NCBI RefSeq assembly: GCF_051650185.1
Contig: NZ_JBOFIN010000127.1
Location: 1-64,000, forward strand
Direction: 5' to 3'
Source of the DNA: Scandinavium sp051650185
Lineage (GTDB): Bacteria > Pseudomonadota > Gammaproteobacteria > Enterobacterales > Enterobacteriaceae
Length of the DNA stretch: 64,000 nt
The translations under genes and the position numbers were made by a program. The notes beneath the pieces were generated by a model. It was not told the origin of the DNA and made no database searches. It saw only the letters and a program-made list of their open reading frames with translations. This document shows, in pieces, positions 42,987 through 52,581 of this stretch; within the stretch, counting starts at the first letter, position 1, and each line of letters begins with the position of its first letter.

Positions 42987-44381
42987 TCAGTACGCCGCTT
43001 TGTTGACAAAGCCTTTGAACACCGTCAGGAACACGATGCGAATATCGAACCACAGGCTCCACTCACGGATGTATTCCAGGTCGAACTCCACACGCTTTTC
43101 CATCTTCTCAAGCGTGTCGGTTTCACCGCGCCAGCCGTTGATTTGCGCCCAGCCGGTAATGCCCGGTTTCACCTTATGGCGCAGCATGTAGCCTTCGATT
43201 AACTGGCGATACTGCTCGTTGTGCGCCACAGCATGGGGACGAGGCCCAACAATCGACATGCCTCCGGTCAGGACGTTGATAAACTGCGGCAACTCATCCA
43301 GAGAAGTGCGGCGCAGGAAGTTGCCAACAGGCGTCACGCGCGGGTCGTTTTGCGTCGCTTGCGTCACAACCGCATCATTTTCCATCACCTTCATGGAGCG
43401 GAACTTCCACACTTTGATAGGTATACCGTCCATCCCGTAACGGGTCTGACGGAAGATAATCGGCCCCGGCGAAGTGAACTTCACCGCCAGCGAAATACAC
43501 AGCAGCACCGGTGAAATCAGCAGCAGAATGAGCGAAGAAAGCACGATATCTTCCAGACGCTTAATCACCCGATTCAGCCCGGAAAGCGGCGTGTCATACA
43601 GCGGCACTACCGGCACTCCGTTCACTTCATCAATGCGTGAATGCAGAATATTGAAGGTGAAAACGTCCGGAATGAGGATCACCGAACAGGTGGTATCCGC
43701 CAGGTCACGAACCAGGTCTTTGATTCGCACTTCGTCCTGCATCGACAGCGCAATGTAGACGTTATGAATTTTGCCGCCGCGTGCATCGTCCAGCAGTTGC
43801 TCATAGTTACCCGCCCAGTCTGCCGTCACGCCGCCCGGTTTGGCATCGTGATAGCTGCCGAGAACATCGAACCCCAGCCACGGCTGATTGCGGAAGCTGT
43901 CGAGCAGCGCCTGCCCCGCAGGCATATCACCCGCGACGGCCACGGTGCGAACGTTGTAACCGCGATGGCGTAACCAGCCCACACCGAAACGAATAAACGT
44001 CCGGCAGCCGATCATTCCGCAGGTGCTTAACACATACCAGCCGAGCCACAGCGAGACGCTGTTGTTGAAGTCGTCGTTGAAGGCCAGTACGCCTGCGGTG
44101 AAAATCAACGCCAGCGTCCAGTTTTGCAGCAGTAATAAGAGTTCAGTCGTAATGCGCACGCCTCGCCAGGAGCGGTAAAAGTCCGTCATCCCGCCGATCA
44201 TCTGAAACACCACCAGGGTTATCAGAACCATCAACTGATGCGTGTAGGTAAAAGGTAATCCCGCCCCTTTGCAGACAACCCACAGGCCACTCACCATGAT
44301 GGTGATGTCAGAGAATCGCTGCACCATTGAAATTAACGATGCATTCGTTTTGGCTCGCTCGCGCTTTCTTAGAGTCGTCAT
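42987..44381 (-). CDS. wcaJ: WcaJ, undecaprenyl-phosphate glucose-1-phosphate transferase
   Basis: Initiates colanic acid by transferring Glc-1-P to undecaprenyl phosphate. 464 residues as in E. coli. N-terminal hydrophobic helices (about 20-150), a CoA-binding-like domain, a membrane-inserted helix near 280-300, and the C-terminal catalytic domain with KVWKFRSM, RRTSLDELPQFINVL and MSIVGPRPHA. The ATG at 44381 gives the family start MTTLRKRERAKTNASL; the longer open frame runs into repeat copy 2 and is rejected. Confidence 0.96.
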   Translation of the reverse strand: MTTLRKRERAKTNASLISMVQRFSDITIMVSGLWVVCKGAGLPFTYTHQLMVLITLVVFQMIGGMTDFYRSWRGVRITTELLLLLQNWTLALIFTAGVLAFNDDFNNSVSLWLGWYVLSTCGMIGCRTFIRFGVGWLRHRGYNVRTVAVAGDMPAGQALLDSFRNQPWLGFDVLGSYHDAKPGGVTADWAGNYEQLLDDARGGKIHNVYIALSMQDEVRIKDLVRDLADTTCSVILIPDVFTFNILHSRIDEVNGVPVVPLYDTPLSGLNRVIKRLEDIVLSSLILLLISPVLLCISLAVKFTSPGPIIFRQTRYGMDGIPIKVWKFRSMKVMENDAVVTQATQNDPRVTPVGNFLRRTSLDELPQFINVLTGGMSIVGPRPHAVAHNEQYRQLIEGYMLRHKVKPGITGWAQINGWRGETDTLEKMEKRVEFDLEYIREWSLWFDIRIVFLTVFKGFVNKAAY

Positions 44382-44405
44382 CGTTGTTCCTGTTGTTGAT
44401 GTTTT

Positions 44406-44502
44406 CCCCCTCACCCCGGCCCTCTCCCCAAAGGGGCGAGGGAGAAAAGACCGCACCAGGCGATCCCCTCTCCCCTATGGGGAGAGGGTTAGGGTGAGGG
44501 GC
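44406..44502. repeat. GC-rich palindromic repeat, copy 2 (between cpsG and wcaJ)
   Basis: Left arm CCCCTCACCCCGGCCCTC with inner hairpin CTCCCC AAAG GGGCGAG, a central spacer around 44448-44464, then CCCCTCTCCCCTATGGGGAG and the right arm GGGTTAGGGTGAGGGGC. Same family and orientation as copy 3. It occupies most of the 127-base gap between cpsG and wcaJ. Confidence 0.85.
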
Positions 44503-44508
44503 AGTGTG

Positions 44509-45879
44509 TTACTGATTCAGCAGCGCCAGAATGTCCTTCGTCCGCGCTTCCATCAGCGAGGTATCGCCGCGAGACTCGACGTTCAGACGCACCACAGGCT
44601 CGGTGTTGGAGGAACGCAGGTTGAAGCGCCAGTCCGCAAACGCGAGGCTGATGCCGTCGGTGCGGTCGATCTCCAGCGCGTGCTGAGCGAAATGTTGCTC
44701 CACGCGGGCAATGGCCAGAGCAGGCTCTTCCAGCTTGCTGTTGATTTCTCCGCTCGCCGGGAAAGCCAGCATGCGGTCACGCACCAGCTCGCCGAGCGTT
44801 TTGCCTTTCAGGCACAGCAGTTCAGCCACCAGCAGCCAGGGGATCATTCCGCTGTCGCAGTAGGCGAAATCACGGAAATAGTGGTGAGCGCTCATTTCGC
44901 CACCGTAAATGGCGTCTTCCTGGCGCATGCGCTCTTTGATAAACGCGTGGCCCGTTTTCGACATCACCGGCGTGCCGCCTGCCGCTTCCACCACATCAAC
45001 GGTGTTCCAGGAAAGGCGCGGGTCGTGAATGATGCGTTCGCCCGGCGCTTTCTCGAGGAACGCTTCCGCCAGCAGGCCGACAATGTAGTAGCCCTCAATA
45101 AACTGCCCGGTTTCGTCGAACAGGAAGCAGCGGTCGAAGTCGCCGTCAAAGGCGATGCCCATATCCGCCCCGTGTTCAATCACCGCATTGCGGGTGTCGT
45201 CGCGGCACTCCGGCAGCAGCGGATTCGGGATCCCGTTCGGGAAGTTACCGTCAGGCGTGTTGTGAACTTTGATGAACGTCACCGGCACGTTCAGGGCTTT
45301 GAAGCGAGCTTCCAGCGCATCGACAACCGGGCCCGCCGCGCCGTTACCGGAGTTGATCACCAGCTTCAGCGGCCTGAGGTTAGCGGTGTCGATATAGCCC
45401 AGCAGGTGATCGATGTACGCTTTACGCAGGTCGATTTTCTGGTAGCTGCCGCGTTTTTTGGCATCCACTGGCGGGAAGTCATTCGCTTCCGCCAGACGCT
45501 GCACATCGCGCAGGCCGGTGTCGCCGCTGATCGGGCGAGCGCCTTCGCGCACCAGCTTCATGCCGTTGTAATCCATCGGGTTATGGCTGGCGGTCACTTC
45601 GATACCGCCGTCCACGCCCAGGTTAAACGTGGCGAAATAAATCTCTTCGGTGCCGGAAAGCCCGATATCCAGCACGTCCACGCCCGCATCACGCAGGCCT
45701 TTTGCCAGCGCCATCTTCAGGCTTTCGCTGGTCAGGCGAACATCGCCACCGAGCACGATGGTTTTGGGTTTCAGGAACTCGCCATAGGCACGGCCAATGC
45801 GGGTCGCAATCTCTTCATTCAGCTCTTCACCGAGCTTGCCGCGAATGTCATAGGCTTTAAAACAGGTTAATTTGGTCAT
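44509..45879 (-). CDS. cpsG: CpsG (ManB), phosphomannomutase
   Basis: Interconverts mannose-6-P and mannose-1-P for GDP-mannose and GDP-fucose. 456 residues. The phosphoserine loop is TASHNPMDYNG (near residue 98), the metal-binding loop DGDFDRCF, and the sugar-binding GGEMSAHHYFRDF. The start at 45879 matches the family (MTKLTCFKAYDIRG). It follows cpsB after a 103-base gap that holds a REP element. Confidence 0.96.
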   Translation of the reverse strand: MTKLTCFKAYDIRGKLGEELNEEIATRIGRAYGEFLKPKTIVLGGDVRLTSESLKMALAKGLRDAGVDVLDIGLSGTEEIYFATFNLGVDGGIEVTASHNPMDYNGMKLVREGARPISGDTGLRDVQRLAEANDFPPVDAKKRGSYQKIDLRKAYIDHLLGYIDTANLRPLKLVINSGNGAAGPVVDALEARFKALNVPVTFIKVHNTPDGNFPNGIPNPLLPECRDDTRNAVIEHGADMGIAFDGDFDRCFLFDETGQFIEGYYIVGLLAEAFLEKAPGERIIHDPRLSWNTVDVVEAAGGTPVMSKTGHAFIKERMRQEDAIYGGEMSAHHYFRDFAYCDSGMIPWLLVAELLCLKGKTLGELVRDRMLAFPASGEINSKLEEPALAIARVEQHFAQHALEIDRTDGISLAFADWRFNLRSSNTEPVVRLNVESRGDTSLMEARTKDILALLNQ

Positions 45880-45945
45880 GTTTTTACCCTTTTCAGGCAA
45901 CAGTCAGCCGTGACCCAAATGGGCCAAAATTTGGTTTTTCAGGAA

Positions 45946-45974
45946 TTGCCCGGCGGCGTGTGACTTGCCGGGCC
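45946..45974. repeat. REP-like element between cpsB and cpsG
   Basis: TTGCCCGGCGGCG, a short loop, then TTGCCGGGCC forms a REP-type hairpin (CCCGGC/GCCGGG) just before the cpsB stop on the plus coordinates, inside the cps operon. Confidence 0.65.
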
Positions 45975-45982
45975 GGTGGTCT

Positions 45983-47419
45983 TTACACGCGCCCGTACCG
46001 GTCCTCGAACCGCACGATGTCATCCTCTTCGAGGTAGGAGCCCGAGCGCACTTCAATCAGGTCAAGCGGGATCTTGCCCGGGTTTTCCAGGCAGTGCGTG
46101 GCACCGAGCGGAATGTAGATGGATTCGTTTTCCCCGAGCAGCTTCACGTCTTCGTTGATGGTCACCTTCGCGGTGCCCGCCACGATAATCCAGTGTTCCG
46201 CGCGGTGGTGATGCATCTGCACCGATAAGCCTTCGCCCGGTTTCACGGTGATGCGTTTCACCTGATAACGGTCGCCGGAGTCAATGGAGTCATATTTGCC
46301 CCAGGGACGGTACACCTCGCGGTGAATGTGATGCTCATGGCGACCATCGGCCTTAATCTGCTCCACCACTTTTTTCACGTCCTGCACCGCGTTGCGGTCG
46401 GCGATAAGCACGGCGTCTTTGGTCTGCACCACCACCAAATCCTTTACCCCAACGGTGGTCACCAGCCCGGATTCGGCATACACATAGCTGTTTTCAGTTT
46501 TATGGCTGATAACATCGCCGTGGTGCACATTCCCTTCGGCGGTGTGGTTGCTGATTTCCCACAGTGAGGACCAGGAGCCGACATCGCTCCAGCCTGCATC
46601 CATTGGCACCACCACCGCGTCGGCGGTTCTTTCCATCACGGCATAGTCGATGGACTCTTCAGGGCAGGCCAGGAACGCTGCTTCATCAACACGGATAAAG
46701 TCGAGATCCGGGTCAACCACGTCCATGGCCTTCTCGCAGGCCTGCAAAATATCCGGGCGGAATTTGCCCAGTTCTTCCAGATAGCGCCCGGCGCGGAACA
46801 GGAACATGCCGCTGTTCCAGTAATATTCCCCGCAGGAGACATACGCCTGCGCGGTTTCCAGATTCGGTTTTTCAACAAACTGCGCCACGGAAAACGCCAC
46901 TGAGTCTTTCTCGCCCGCGCTGACTTCGCCGCGACGAATGTAGCCATAGCCGGTTTCCGGCAGGTCCGGCACGATCCCGAAGGTCACCAGTTTGCCGCTT
47001 TCGGCATACGGAATGGCGTCACGCACGGCGTTACGGAAAGCCTCTTCATTCTGAATGACGTGGTCAGCAGCCAGCACCAGCATCAGCGGATCGTTCTCCG
47101 GGCTGCTGCGTTTTGCCGCCAGCGCGGCCAGCGCAATCGCAGGCGCAGTATTACGGCCAGCCGGTTCGAGAATAATGTTCTCGGTCAATTTGTTGAGCTT
47201 GCGCAGCTGCTCGGCAACGATAAAACGGTGCTGTTCGTTGCAGATAACCACCGGGCTTTCACACTCCACGCCGTTGAGACGGTTCACCGTCGTTTGCAGC
47301 ATGGTTAACTCGCCCTTCAGGCACAGGAACTGTTTCGGGTAAAGCACACGGGACAGCGGCCATAAACGGCTACCGGAGCCACCGGCCATCACTACCGGAT
47401 AGAGTTGGGTCTGACTCAT
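45983..47419 (-). CDS. cpsB: CpsB (ManC), mannose-1-phosphate guanylyltransferase
   Basis: Makes GDP-mannose from GTP and mannose-1-P. 478 residues (E. coli 478). Signature N-terminal loop MAGGSGSRLWPLSRVLYPKQ, then the FVEKPNLETA sugar-binding region, and a C-terminal cupin-type PMI domain (RPWGKYDSID, VQMHHHRAEHWIIV). Whether that domain retains isomerase activity cannot be told by eye. It overlaps the wcaI stop by 4 bases. Confidence 0.96.
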   Translation of the reverse strand: MSQTQLYPVVMAGGSGSRLWPLSRVLYPKQFLCLKGELTMLQTTVNRLNGVECESPVVICNEQHRFIVAEQLRKLNKLTENIILEPAGRNTAPAIALAALAAKRSSPENDPLMLVLAADHVIQNEEAFRNAVRDAIPYAESGKLVTFGIVPDLPETGYGYIRRGEVSAGEKDSVAFSVAQFVEKPNLETAQAYVSCGEYYWNSGMFLFRAGRYLEELGKFRPDILQACEKAMDVVDPDLDFIRVDEAAFLACPEESIDYAVMERTADAVVVPMDAGWSDVGSWSSLWEISNHTAEGNVHHGDVISHKTENSYVYAESGLVTTVGVKDLVVVQTKDAVLIADRNAVQDVKKVVEQIKADGRHEHHIHREVYRPWGKYDSIDSGDRYQVKRITVKPGEGLSVQMHHHRAEHWIIVAGTAKVTINEDVKLLGENESIYIPLGATHCLENPGKIPLDLIEVRSGSYLEEDDIVRFEDRYGRV

Positions 47420-48660
47420 GATTTCACTCCGACGTCTGCTACGGAAATAGCATTAATGAATGTCTTCAGCACGTTCTCTTTGTCGAGCGTGCGTTCGGCG
47501 TAATCGCCAGCAATCGTGTTGTTCTGTGGCATCAGCAGCGCGCGTTCGATCCCGTCAACCAGCTCAGGAACCGACTCCGGTTCAACACAAACGGCAATCC
47601 CCGGATGCGCCTCGCAAAGCTGGCCCAGCTCGGTTTCCGCTTCTGCGGTGATCACCGCGTTGCCGCCCACGGCCAGAATATTGGTCAGTTTCGACGGCAG
47701 CACCGCGTCTGCTGCGCCGCGCTTCTGGATAACCAGATGGCAATCCGCCATTTTCAGCAGCGCGGGCAGCGCCTCGTAAGACTGCAACGGGAAGAAACGC
47801 ACGTTGCTTAATCCCCGCTCTGCGACCAGCTTTTCCAGGCGCGCTTTTCCGCCGCCCTGCCCGACAATGGCGAACAGCCACGGCTTGTCCTGCAACTGTT
47901 CAGCGGCCGCAACGACATTTTCCAGCCCCTGCTTTTCGCCGATGTTGCCGGAGTAAAGAATGATTTTGCGATCTGAAGGCAGGCCAAGCTGCTCGCGCAA
48001 TACCGCAACCTGCGTCGGGTTGACGTCGCGAAAACGGGCCACTTCTGACCAGTTGGGGAAGAAAATCACTTTCTCCGCCGCCACGCCCTTTTCCTGCGCT
48101 TTGTTCATCATCGAGCGCGAAATCGTGGAAACGTTATCGACGTTATGCAGCCCACTGCGCTCGAAGCGGCTTGCCAGTTTCGCTACCTTGCCGCCCTTGC
48201 CTTTGCCCGCCATGCCCAGGCCGAGCATCGCGTCGACTTCGTAATCCTGAATATGCAGCAGCGTGCGTGCGCCGGAGAGTTTCGCCAGCAGGCGCATGCC
48301 AGGGGTGCAAAACAGGGTCGGCACCACGCCAATAATCCTGTCCGGCTTCCAGCGACGTTGCGCCATCAGCGGGAAAAAACTGCTCAGCGCGAAGCTGCCT
48401 AAATGGATCAGGCGCTTCAGCGTTGAAGGTTGTTTCGGCACATACAGCGGGCAGCGCCAGACGGTCGCCGCGCCCTCTTCCCTACGGTAGCACCAGGAAG
48501 AGTAACGCTCGCCCACTTTCCATTCCGGGTAATACGGCGGGGCAGTGATCACGCGGACGTCGTGCCCTTGCTGCGCCATCCACTCGACCATCTCTCCGGT
48601 GTATTTGCCGATGCCGGTCAGTTCCGGAGAGTAGTTGATGCCATAAACCAGGATTTTCAC
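47416..48660 (-). CDS. wcaI: WcaI, colanic-acid glycosyltransferase
   Basis: 414 residues, GT4-like GT-B fold: N-terminal KILVYGINYSPELTGIGKYT, donor lobe from KIILYSGNIGEKQGLENVV. In E. coli it is assigned as the first fucosyltransferase after WcaJ (from family knowledge). The start is GTG at 48660, which overlaps the gmm stop (GTGA) and yields the conserved N-terminus; a longer frame reaching 48759 would lie over gmm. Confidence 0.93.
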   Translation of the reverse strand: MKILVYGINYSPELTGIGKYTGEMVEWMAQQGHDVRVITAPPYYPEWKVGERYSSWCYRREEGAATVWRCPLYVPKQPSTLKRLIHLGSFALSSFFPLMAQRRWKPDRIIGVVPTLFCTPGMRLLAKLSGARTLLHIQDYEVDAMLGLGMAGKGKGGKVAKLASRFERSGLHNVDNVSTISRSMMNKAQEKGVAAEKVIFFPNWSEVARFRDVNPTQVAVLREQLGLPSDRKIILYSGNIGEKQGLENVVAAAEQLQDKPWLFAIVGQGGGKARLEKLVAERGLSNVRFFPLQSYEALPALLKMADCHLVIQKRGAADAVLPSKLTNILAVGGNAVITAEAETELGQLCEAHPGIAVCVEPESVPELVDGIERALLMPQNNTIAGDYAERTLDKENVLKTFINAISVADVGVKS

Positions 48661-49136
48661 AGGACGGGTGCCTCCGTGCTTGGCTCGGTGTGGAAATAGG
48701 CGCGGCTGTTGGCGTGGACATTGTCCGCCGCCAGCAATGCCTGCCTGGTGAGCCAGCAATAATCGTTATGCTGCGCGGTCGGCAGCGCGAGCGAGGTTTG
48801 CTCCACCTGAACGCGGAACCCCAGCACCACGTAATGGGTGCTGAAATCCGTGCCGGAGAAGTTATCGTCGTAGAAGTGCTGCCACACGCCGTTAAACTGC
48901 CCGGCAGAGAGCGGCAGGCTCACGCCCAGCTCCGCTTCCGTCAGGCGTGCAAAAGCGTCCGCAAGGGTTTCGTCTTTCTGCACTCGTCCGCCCGGCACGA
49001 ACCAATAGCCCTGTGCCGGACGGTTGTTACGTTTCCCGAGCAGAAATTCGCCCTGTGCGTTCTCGACAATCAAATCAAGGGAGATGAGCGGCGTGGAACG
49101 CACCACGGTGGCAAAATCTTCTGGCTTCAGAAACAT
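48657..49136 (-). CDS. gmm: Gmm (WcaH), GDP-mannose mannosyl hydrolase
   Basis: 159-residue Nudix-family enzyme that hydrolyses GDP-mannose or GDP-glucose to GDP and free sugar. The Nudix box is altered (GGRVQKDETLADAFARLTEA), lacking the standard REUXEE, as is normal for Gmm, which cleaves the glycosidic bond. It lies between fcl and wcaI with a GTGA overlap. Confidence 0.94.
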   Translation of the reverse strand: MFLKPEDFATVVRSTPLISLDLIVENAQGEFLLGKRNNRPAQGYWFVPGGRVQKDETLADAFARLTEAELGVSLPLSAGQFNGVWQHFYDDNFSGTDFSTHYVVLGFRVQVEQTSLALPTAQHNDYCWLTRQALLAADNVHANSRAYFHTEPSTEAPVL

Positions 49137-49139
49137 GGT

Positions 49140-50105
49140 TTACCCCCGGAAGCGGTGCTGGTTCTCAAGGAACCACTGGTAAGTACTCGCCAGACCCGCT
49201 TCGAGCGTCACTTCGTGATACCAGCCAAGCTGATGCAGACGAGACACATCCAGCAGCTTGCGCGGGGTGCCGTCTGGCTTAGAAGCGTCAAACACCACGC
49301 GGCCCTTGTAGCCCACCACTTTGGCGATAGTCTGCGCCAGTTCGCGAATGGTGCAGTCCACGCCGGTGCCGACGTTGATGTGCGACAGCATCGGCTCGGT
49401 GTTCTCTTGCCACACTTCACGATCCAGCTCCATCACGTGAATGCTGGCAGCCGCCATGTCGTCCACGTGCAGGAATTCACGCATCGGCGTGCCGCTGCCC
49501 CACACCACCACGTCAGGCGTATTCGCCTGAGTCGCTTCGTGGAAACGACGCAGCAGCGCCGGGATCACGTGCGAATTGCTCGGGTGGAAGTTGTCATGCG
49601 GCCCGTACAGGTTGGTCGGCATCACCGAGCGGTAGTCGCGGTTATGCTGACGGTTGTACGATTCGCACAGCTTGATCCCGGCGATTTTGGCAATCGCGTA
49701 GGGCTCGTTGGTCGCTTCCAAAGTTCCCTGCAACAGCTCGCTTTCCGGGATCGGCTGCTTCGCCATTTTCGGGTAAATGCAGGACGAGCCGAGGAACAGC
49801 AGCTTGTTCACGTTATGCAGATGCGCCGCGTGAACGATGTTGCTTTCGATCATCATGTTTTCGTAGATGAAATCCGCCGGGAAGCTGTTGTTCGCCACGA
49901 TCCCGCCGACTTTCGCCGCCGCCAGATACACCTGATCGATGCGCTCTTGCGCAAAGAACTCATTCACCGCTTTGCCGTCAAGCAGGTTCAGCTCATCGCG
50001 GGTGCGCAGAACCAGTTCCACATCCCCGCGCTGTTCAAGCTGTCGAACAATGGCGGAGCCAACCATACCCCGATGGCCCGCCACGAAAATACGTTGTCTG
50101 GTCAT
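49140..50105 (-). CDS. fcl: Fcl (WcaG), GDP-L-fucose synthase
   Basis: Epimerase-reductase converting GDP-4-keto-6-deoxymannose to GDP-L-fucose with NADPH. 321 residues. SDR features: VAGHRGMVGSAIVRQL near residue 7, SSCIYP, and the catalytic YAIAK of EPYAIAKIAG. It follows gmd after 4 bases. Confidence 0.97.
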   Translation of the reverse strand: MTRQRIFVAGHRGMVGSAIVRQLEQRGDVELVLRTRDELNLLDGKAVNEFFAQERIDQVYLAAAKVGGIVANNSFPADFIYENMMIESNIVHAAHLHNVNKLLFLGSSCIYPKMAKQPIPESELLQGTLEATNEPYAIAKIAGIKLCESYNRQHNRDYRSVMPTNLYGPHDNFHPSNSHVIPALLRRFHEATQANTPDVVVWGSGTPMREFLHVDDMAAASIHVMELDREVWQENTEPMLSHINVGTGVDCTIRELAQTIAKVVGYKGRVVFDASKPDGTPRKLLDVSRLHQLGWYHEVTLEAGLASTYQWFLENQHRFRG

Positions 50106-50109
50106 GAAA

Positions 50110-51231
50110 TCAGGACTCCAGCGCGATGGCTACCTCGTAGCCGTGAGCTTTAAGCAGGGAGTGTTTCTTCGCTGCTTCCAGATCTTTGGCGACCATCTCA
50201 GAGACCATCTCGCGCAGGGTGGTTTCCGGTTTCCAGCCCAGTTTTTCGTGTGCTTTGGTTGGGTCGCCGAGCAGCGTTTCCACTTCAGCAGGGCGGAAGT
50301 AACGCGGGTCAACTTCCACAATCACATCCCCTGGCTTCACGCCTGGCGCATCGTGGCCCGTCACGGAAACAACAATGCCTTTCTCATCCACGCCCGTGCC
50401 TTCAAAGCGCAGTTTGATACCCAGTTGGGCCGCCGCCATTTCAACGAACTGACGCACGGAGTACTGCACGCCGGTCGCGATAACGAAATCTTCCGGTTTT
50501 TCCTGTTGCAGCATCATCCACTGCATTTTCACGTAGTCTTTGGCATGGCCCCAGTCACGCAGGGAGTCCATGTTGCCGAGGTGCAGTTTCTTCTCCAGAC
50601 CCTGAGCAATGTTGGCAATCGCACGCGTGATTTTGCGAGTCACGAAGGTTTCGCCACGGCGCGGAGATTCGTGGTTGAACAGGATGCCGTTACAGGCGTA
50701 CATGCCGTAGGATTCGCGGTAGTTGACGGTGATCCAGTAGGCGTACATTTTCGCCACCGCATATGGAGAACGCGGGTAGAACGGCGTGGTCTCTTTCTGT
50801 GGGATTTCCTGCACCAGGCCGTACAGCTCAGAAGTGGATGCCTGATAGAAACGGGTTTTCTTCTCAAGACCGAGGAAACGGATGGCTTCCAGCAGACGCA
50901 GCGTACCGATGGCATCTACGTCGGCGGTGTATTCAGGGGACTCAAAAGAAACCGCCACGTGGCTCATCGCGCCCAGGTTGTACACCTCGTCCGGCTGCAC
51001 TTCCTGCAGAATACGGGTCAGGTTGGAGGTGTCGGTCAGGTCACCGTAATGCAGATGGAATTTTGGGTTAGCCGCATGAGGATCCTGATAGATGTGGTCC
51101 ACACGTTCGGTGTTGAAAGAAGAAGCACGACGCTTAATACCGTGAACTTCATAGCCTTTTTCCAGCAGCAGTTCTGCCAGGTAGGAACCATCCTGCCCGG
51201 TTACGCCGGTGATGAGTGCGACTTTAGTCAT
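50110..51231 (-). CDS. gmd: Gmd, GDP-mannose 4,6-dehydratase
   Basis: First committed step to GDP-fucose. 373 residues as in E. coli. NADP-binding GVTGQDGSYLAELLL near residue 9, RASSFNTERVDHIY, catalytic TSELYG, and YPRSPYAVAKMYAYW with the YxxxK pair. Its neighbours cpsG, cpsB and fcl complete the GDP-fucose pathway inside the operon. Confidence 0.97.
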   Translation of the reverse strand: MTKVALITGVTGQDGSYLAELLLEKGYEVHGIKRRASSFNTERVDHIYQDPHAANPKFHLHYGDLTDTSNLTRILQEVQPDEVYNLGAMSHVAVSFESPEYTADVDAIGTLRLLEAIRFLGLEKKTRFYQASTSELYGLVQEIPQKETTPFYPRSPYAVAKMYAYWITVNYRESYGMYACNGILFNHESPRRGETFVTRKITRAIANIAQGLEKKLHLGNMDSLRDWGHAKDYVKMQWMMLQQEKPEDFVIATGVQYSVRQFVEMAAAQLGIKLRFEGTGVDEKGIVVSVTGHDAPGVKPGDVIVEVDPRYFRPAEVETLLGDPTKAHEKLGWKPETTLREMVSEMVAKDLEAAKKHSLLKAHGYEVAIALES

Positions 51232-51247
51232 GTTTATTTTCCTCTAC

Positions 51248-51805
51248 TTACAGGGATTGAATAGTTTCAACGCGTTCGCGCGTCACCACTGCAGGGTTGC
51301 CACGGCAAATCACATTTGCCGGAAGCGGTTTAAATACGCTGCTGCGCGCGCCAACGACGGTGCCATCACCGATCGTGACGCCGGGTGCGACAAATACATC
51401 CGTTGCCAGCCAGCATTTCTCGCCAATCACAATCGGCGTCGCGTTAATATCAAAATGCGCGCTCATATAATCGTGACTGCCGGTGCACAAATAACATTTC
51501 TGCGACACCACTGAATTGGCGCCAATCGTAATATCGCCGAGGGTATATAACACGGCGTCATCGCCCACCCACGCGTAATCACCAAGGGTTAATTTCCACG
51601 GATAGGTAATTTTCACCGAAGGACGAATGACTACGTTTTTTCCGATTTTTGCGCCAAACAGGCGCAATAAAAACGCCCGCCAGCGATAGAGTATTTGTGG
51701 CGACCAGGCAAATAAGGTTGCCTGCACCGCCCACCACAATTGAACCTTAATACCGTTCCCGCCCCGAAAGCCTTTCGGCACGGAGAATCCACTTAATTCC
51801 TGCAT
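51248..51805 (-). CDS. wcaF: WcaF, colanic-acid O-acetyltransferase
   Basis: 185 residues, left-handed beta-helix (hexapeptide-repeat) acetyltransferase: VVIRPSVKITYPWKLTLGD, IVIGEKCWLATDVFVAPG, VTIGDGTVVGARSSVF. It uses acetyl-CoA, and in E. coli it is thought to acetylate a fucose of the repeat unit. Length is close to E. coli (182). Confidence 0.94.
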   Translation of the reverse strand: MQELSGFSVPKGFRGGNGIKVQLWWAVQATLFAWSPQILYRWRAFLLRLFGAKIGKNVVIRPSVKITYPWKLTLGDYAWVGDDAVLYTLGDITIGANSVVSQKCYLCTGSHDYMSAHFDINATPIVIGEKCWLATDVFVAPGVTIGDGTVVGARSSVFKPLPANVICRGNPAVVTRERVETIQSL

Positions 51806-51820
51806 GGTTAATCCTTATAT

Positions 51821-52567
51821 TCAGGCTTTGTTATATAAGGCTTTCGTTTTGCCTGTGGTGCGAAGTCTTAATAAATACGATATCTCTGCCCAGAACCCCG
51901 GCACTCGCAAAATCTGGCGCTGCACTTTCTTCGCATCCTGACATAATTCAAGATTATTGGAGGTTGACACTCCGCCCATCGAGAATTCAGAGACCAGGCC
52001 TTTAATGCGCTTAAAGGAATACCCTTCCTTATACATTCTGGCGGCCAGCGCATAATCCGAAGAAACCCGATATTGCAAATCATACGGATAACGCTGCAAA
52101 CCGCTCAGCGGGAAGAAAATAGCCTGATGACTGGCCGGCAAACTGTGGTAGATATACCAGCCATGTTTCGCACTGCGGCGCACTTTATGGCCGTCGCCAA
52201 AATCGAGCATCGCATCACCGATATACATCGCATCGTCATTTTTGCTGCCAAGCTGTAATACGCTTTCCACGATCTCCGGGTGGAACACATCCCCGGAGTT
52301 AAGAAAGATAGCAAAGTTCCCGCGGGCCATATTGATGCCTTTGTTCATGGCATCATAAATGCCCTTATCTTTCTCACTGATGTAGCGTAAGTTGTACTCA
52401 CCATTAAGGTTTTCCAGGAACTCAGCGGTGCCGTCACCGGAGCCGCCATCGACAACAATCCATTCGAATTCGATTTTTGGATCCCGCGCCAGATGGGCCA
52501 ATGACGCCCAGGTTTTCACCACGCCTTCATAATTTCGAAACGCAACGGTAATCACACTTAGCAGCAT
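51821..52567 (-). CDS. wcaE: WcaE, colanic-acid glycosyltransferase
   Basis: 248 residues, GT2 family (GT-A fold): MLLSVITVAFRNYEGVVKT, VVDGGSGDGT (nucleotide-binding DGGSxDGT), and DAMNKGINMARGNFAIFLNSGD with the metal-binding acidic residue. Acts in assembly of the repeat unit (fucosyltransferase in recent E. coli assignments). The start at 52567 matches E. coli length; an in-frame ATG 15 bases upstream would overlap the wcaD stop. Confidence 0.93.
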   Translation of the reverse strand: MLLSVITVAFRNYEGVVKTWASLAHLARDPKIEFEWIVVDGGSGDGTAEFLENLNGEYNLRYISEKDKGIYDAMNKGINMARGNFAIFLNSGDVFHPEIVESVLQLGSKNDDAMYIGDAMLDFGDGHKVRRSAKHGWYIYHSLPASHQAIFFPLSGLQRYPYDLQYRVSSDYALAARMYKEGYSFKRIKGLVSEFSMGGVSTSNNLELCQDAKKVQRQILRVPGFWAEISYLLRLRTTGKTKALYNKA

Positions 52568-52581
52568 CTTTTGACTCCTCA

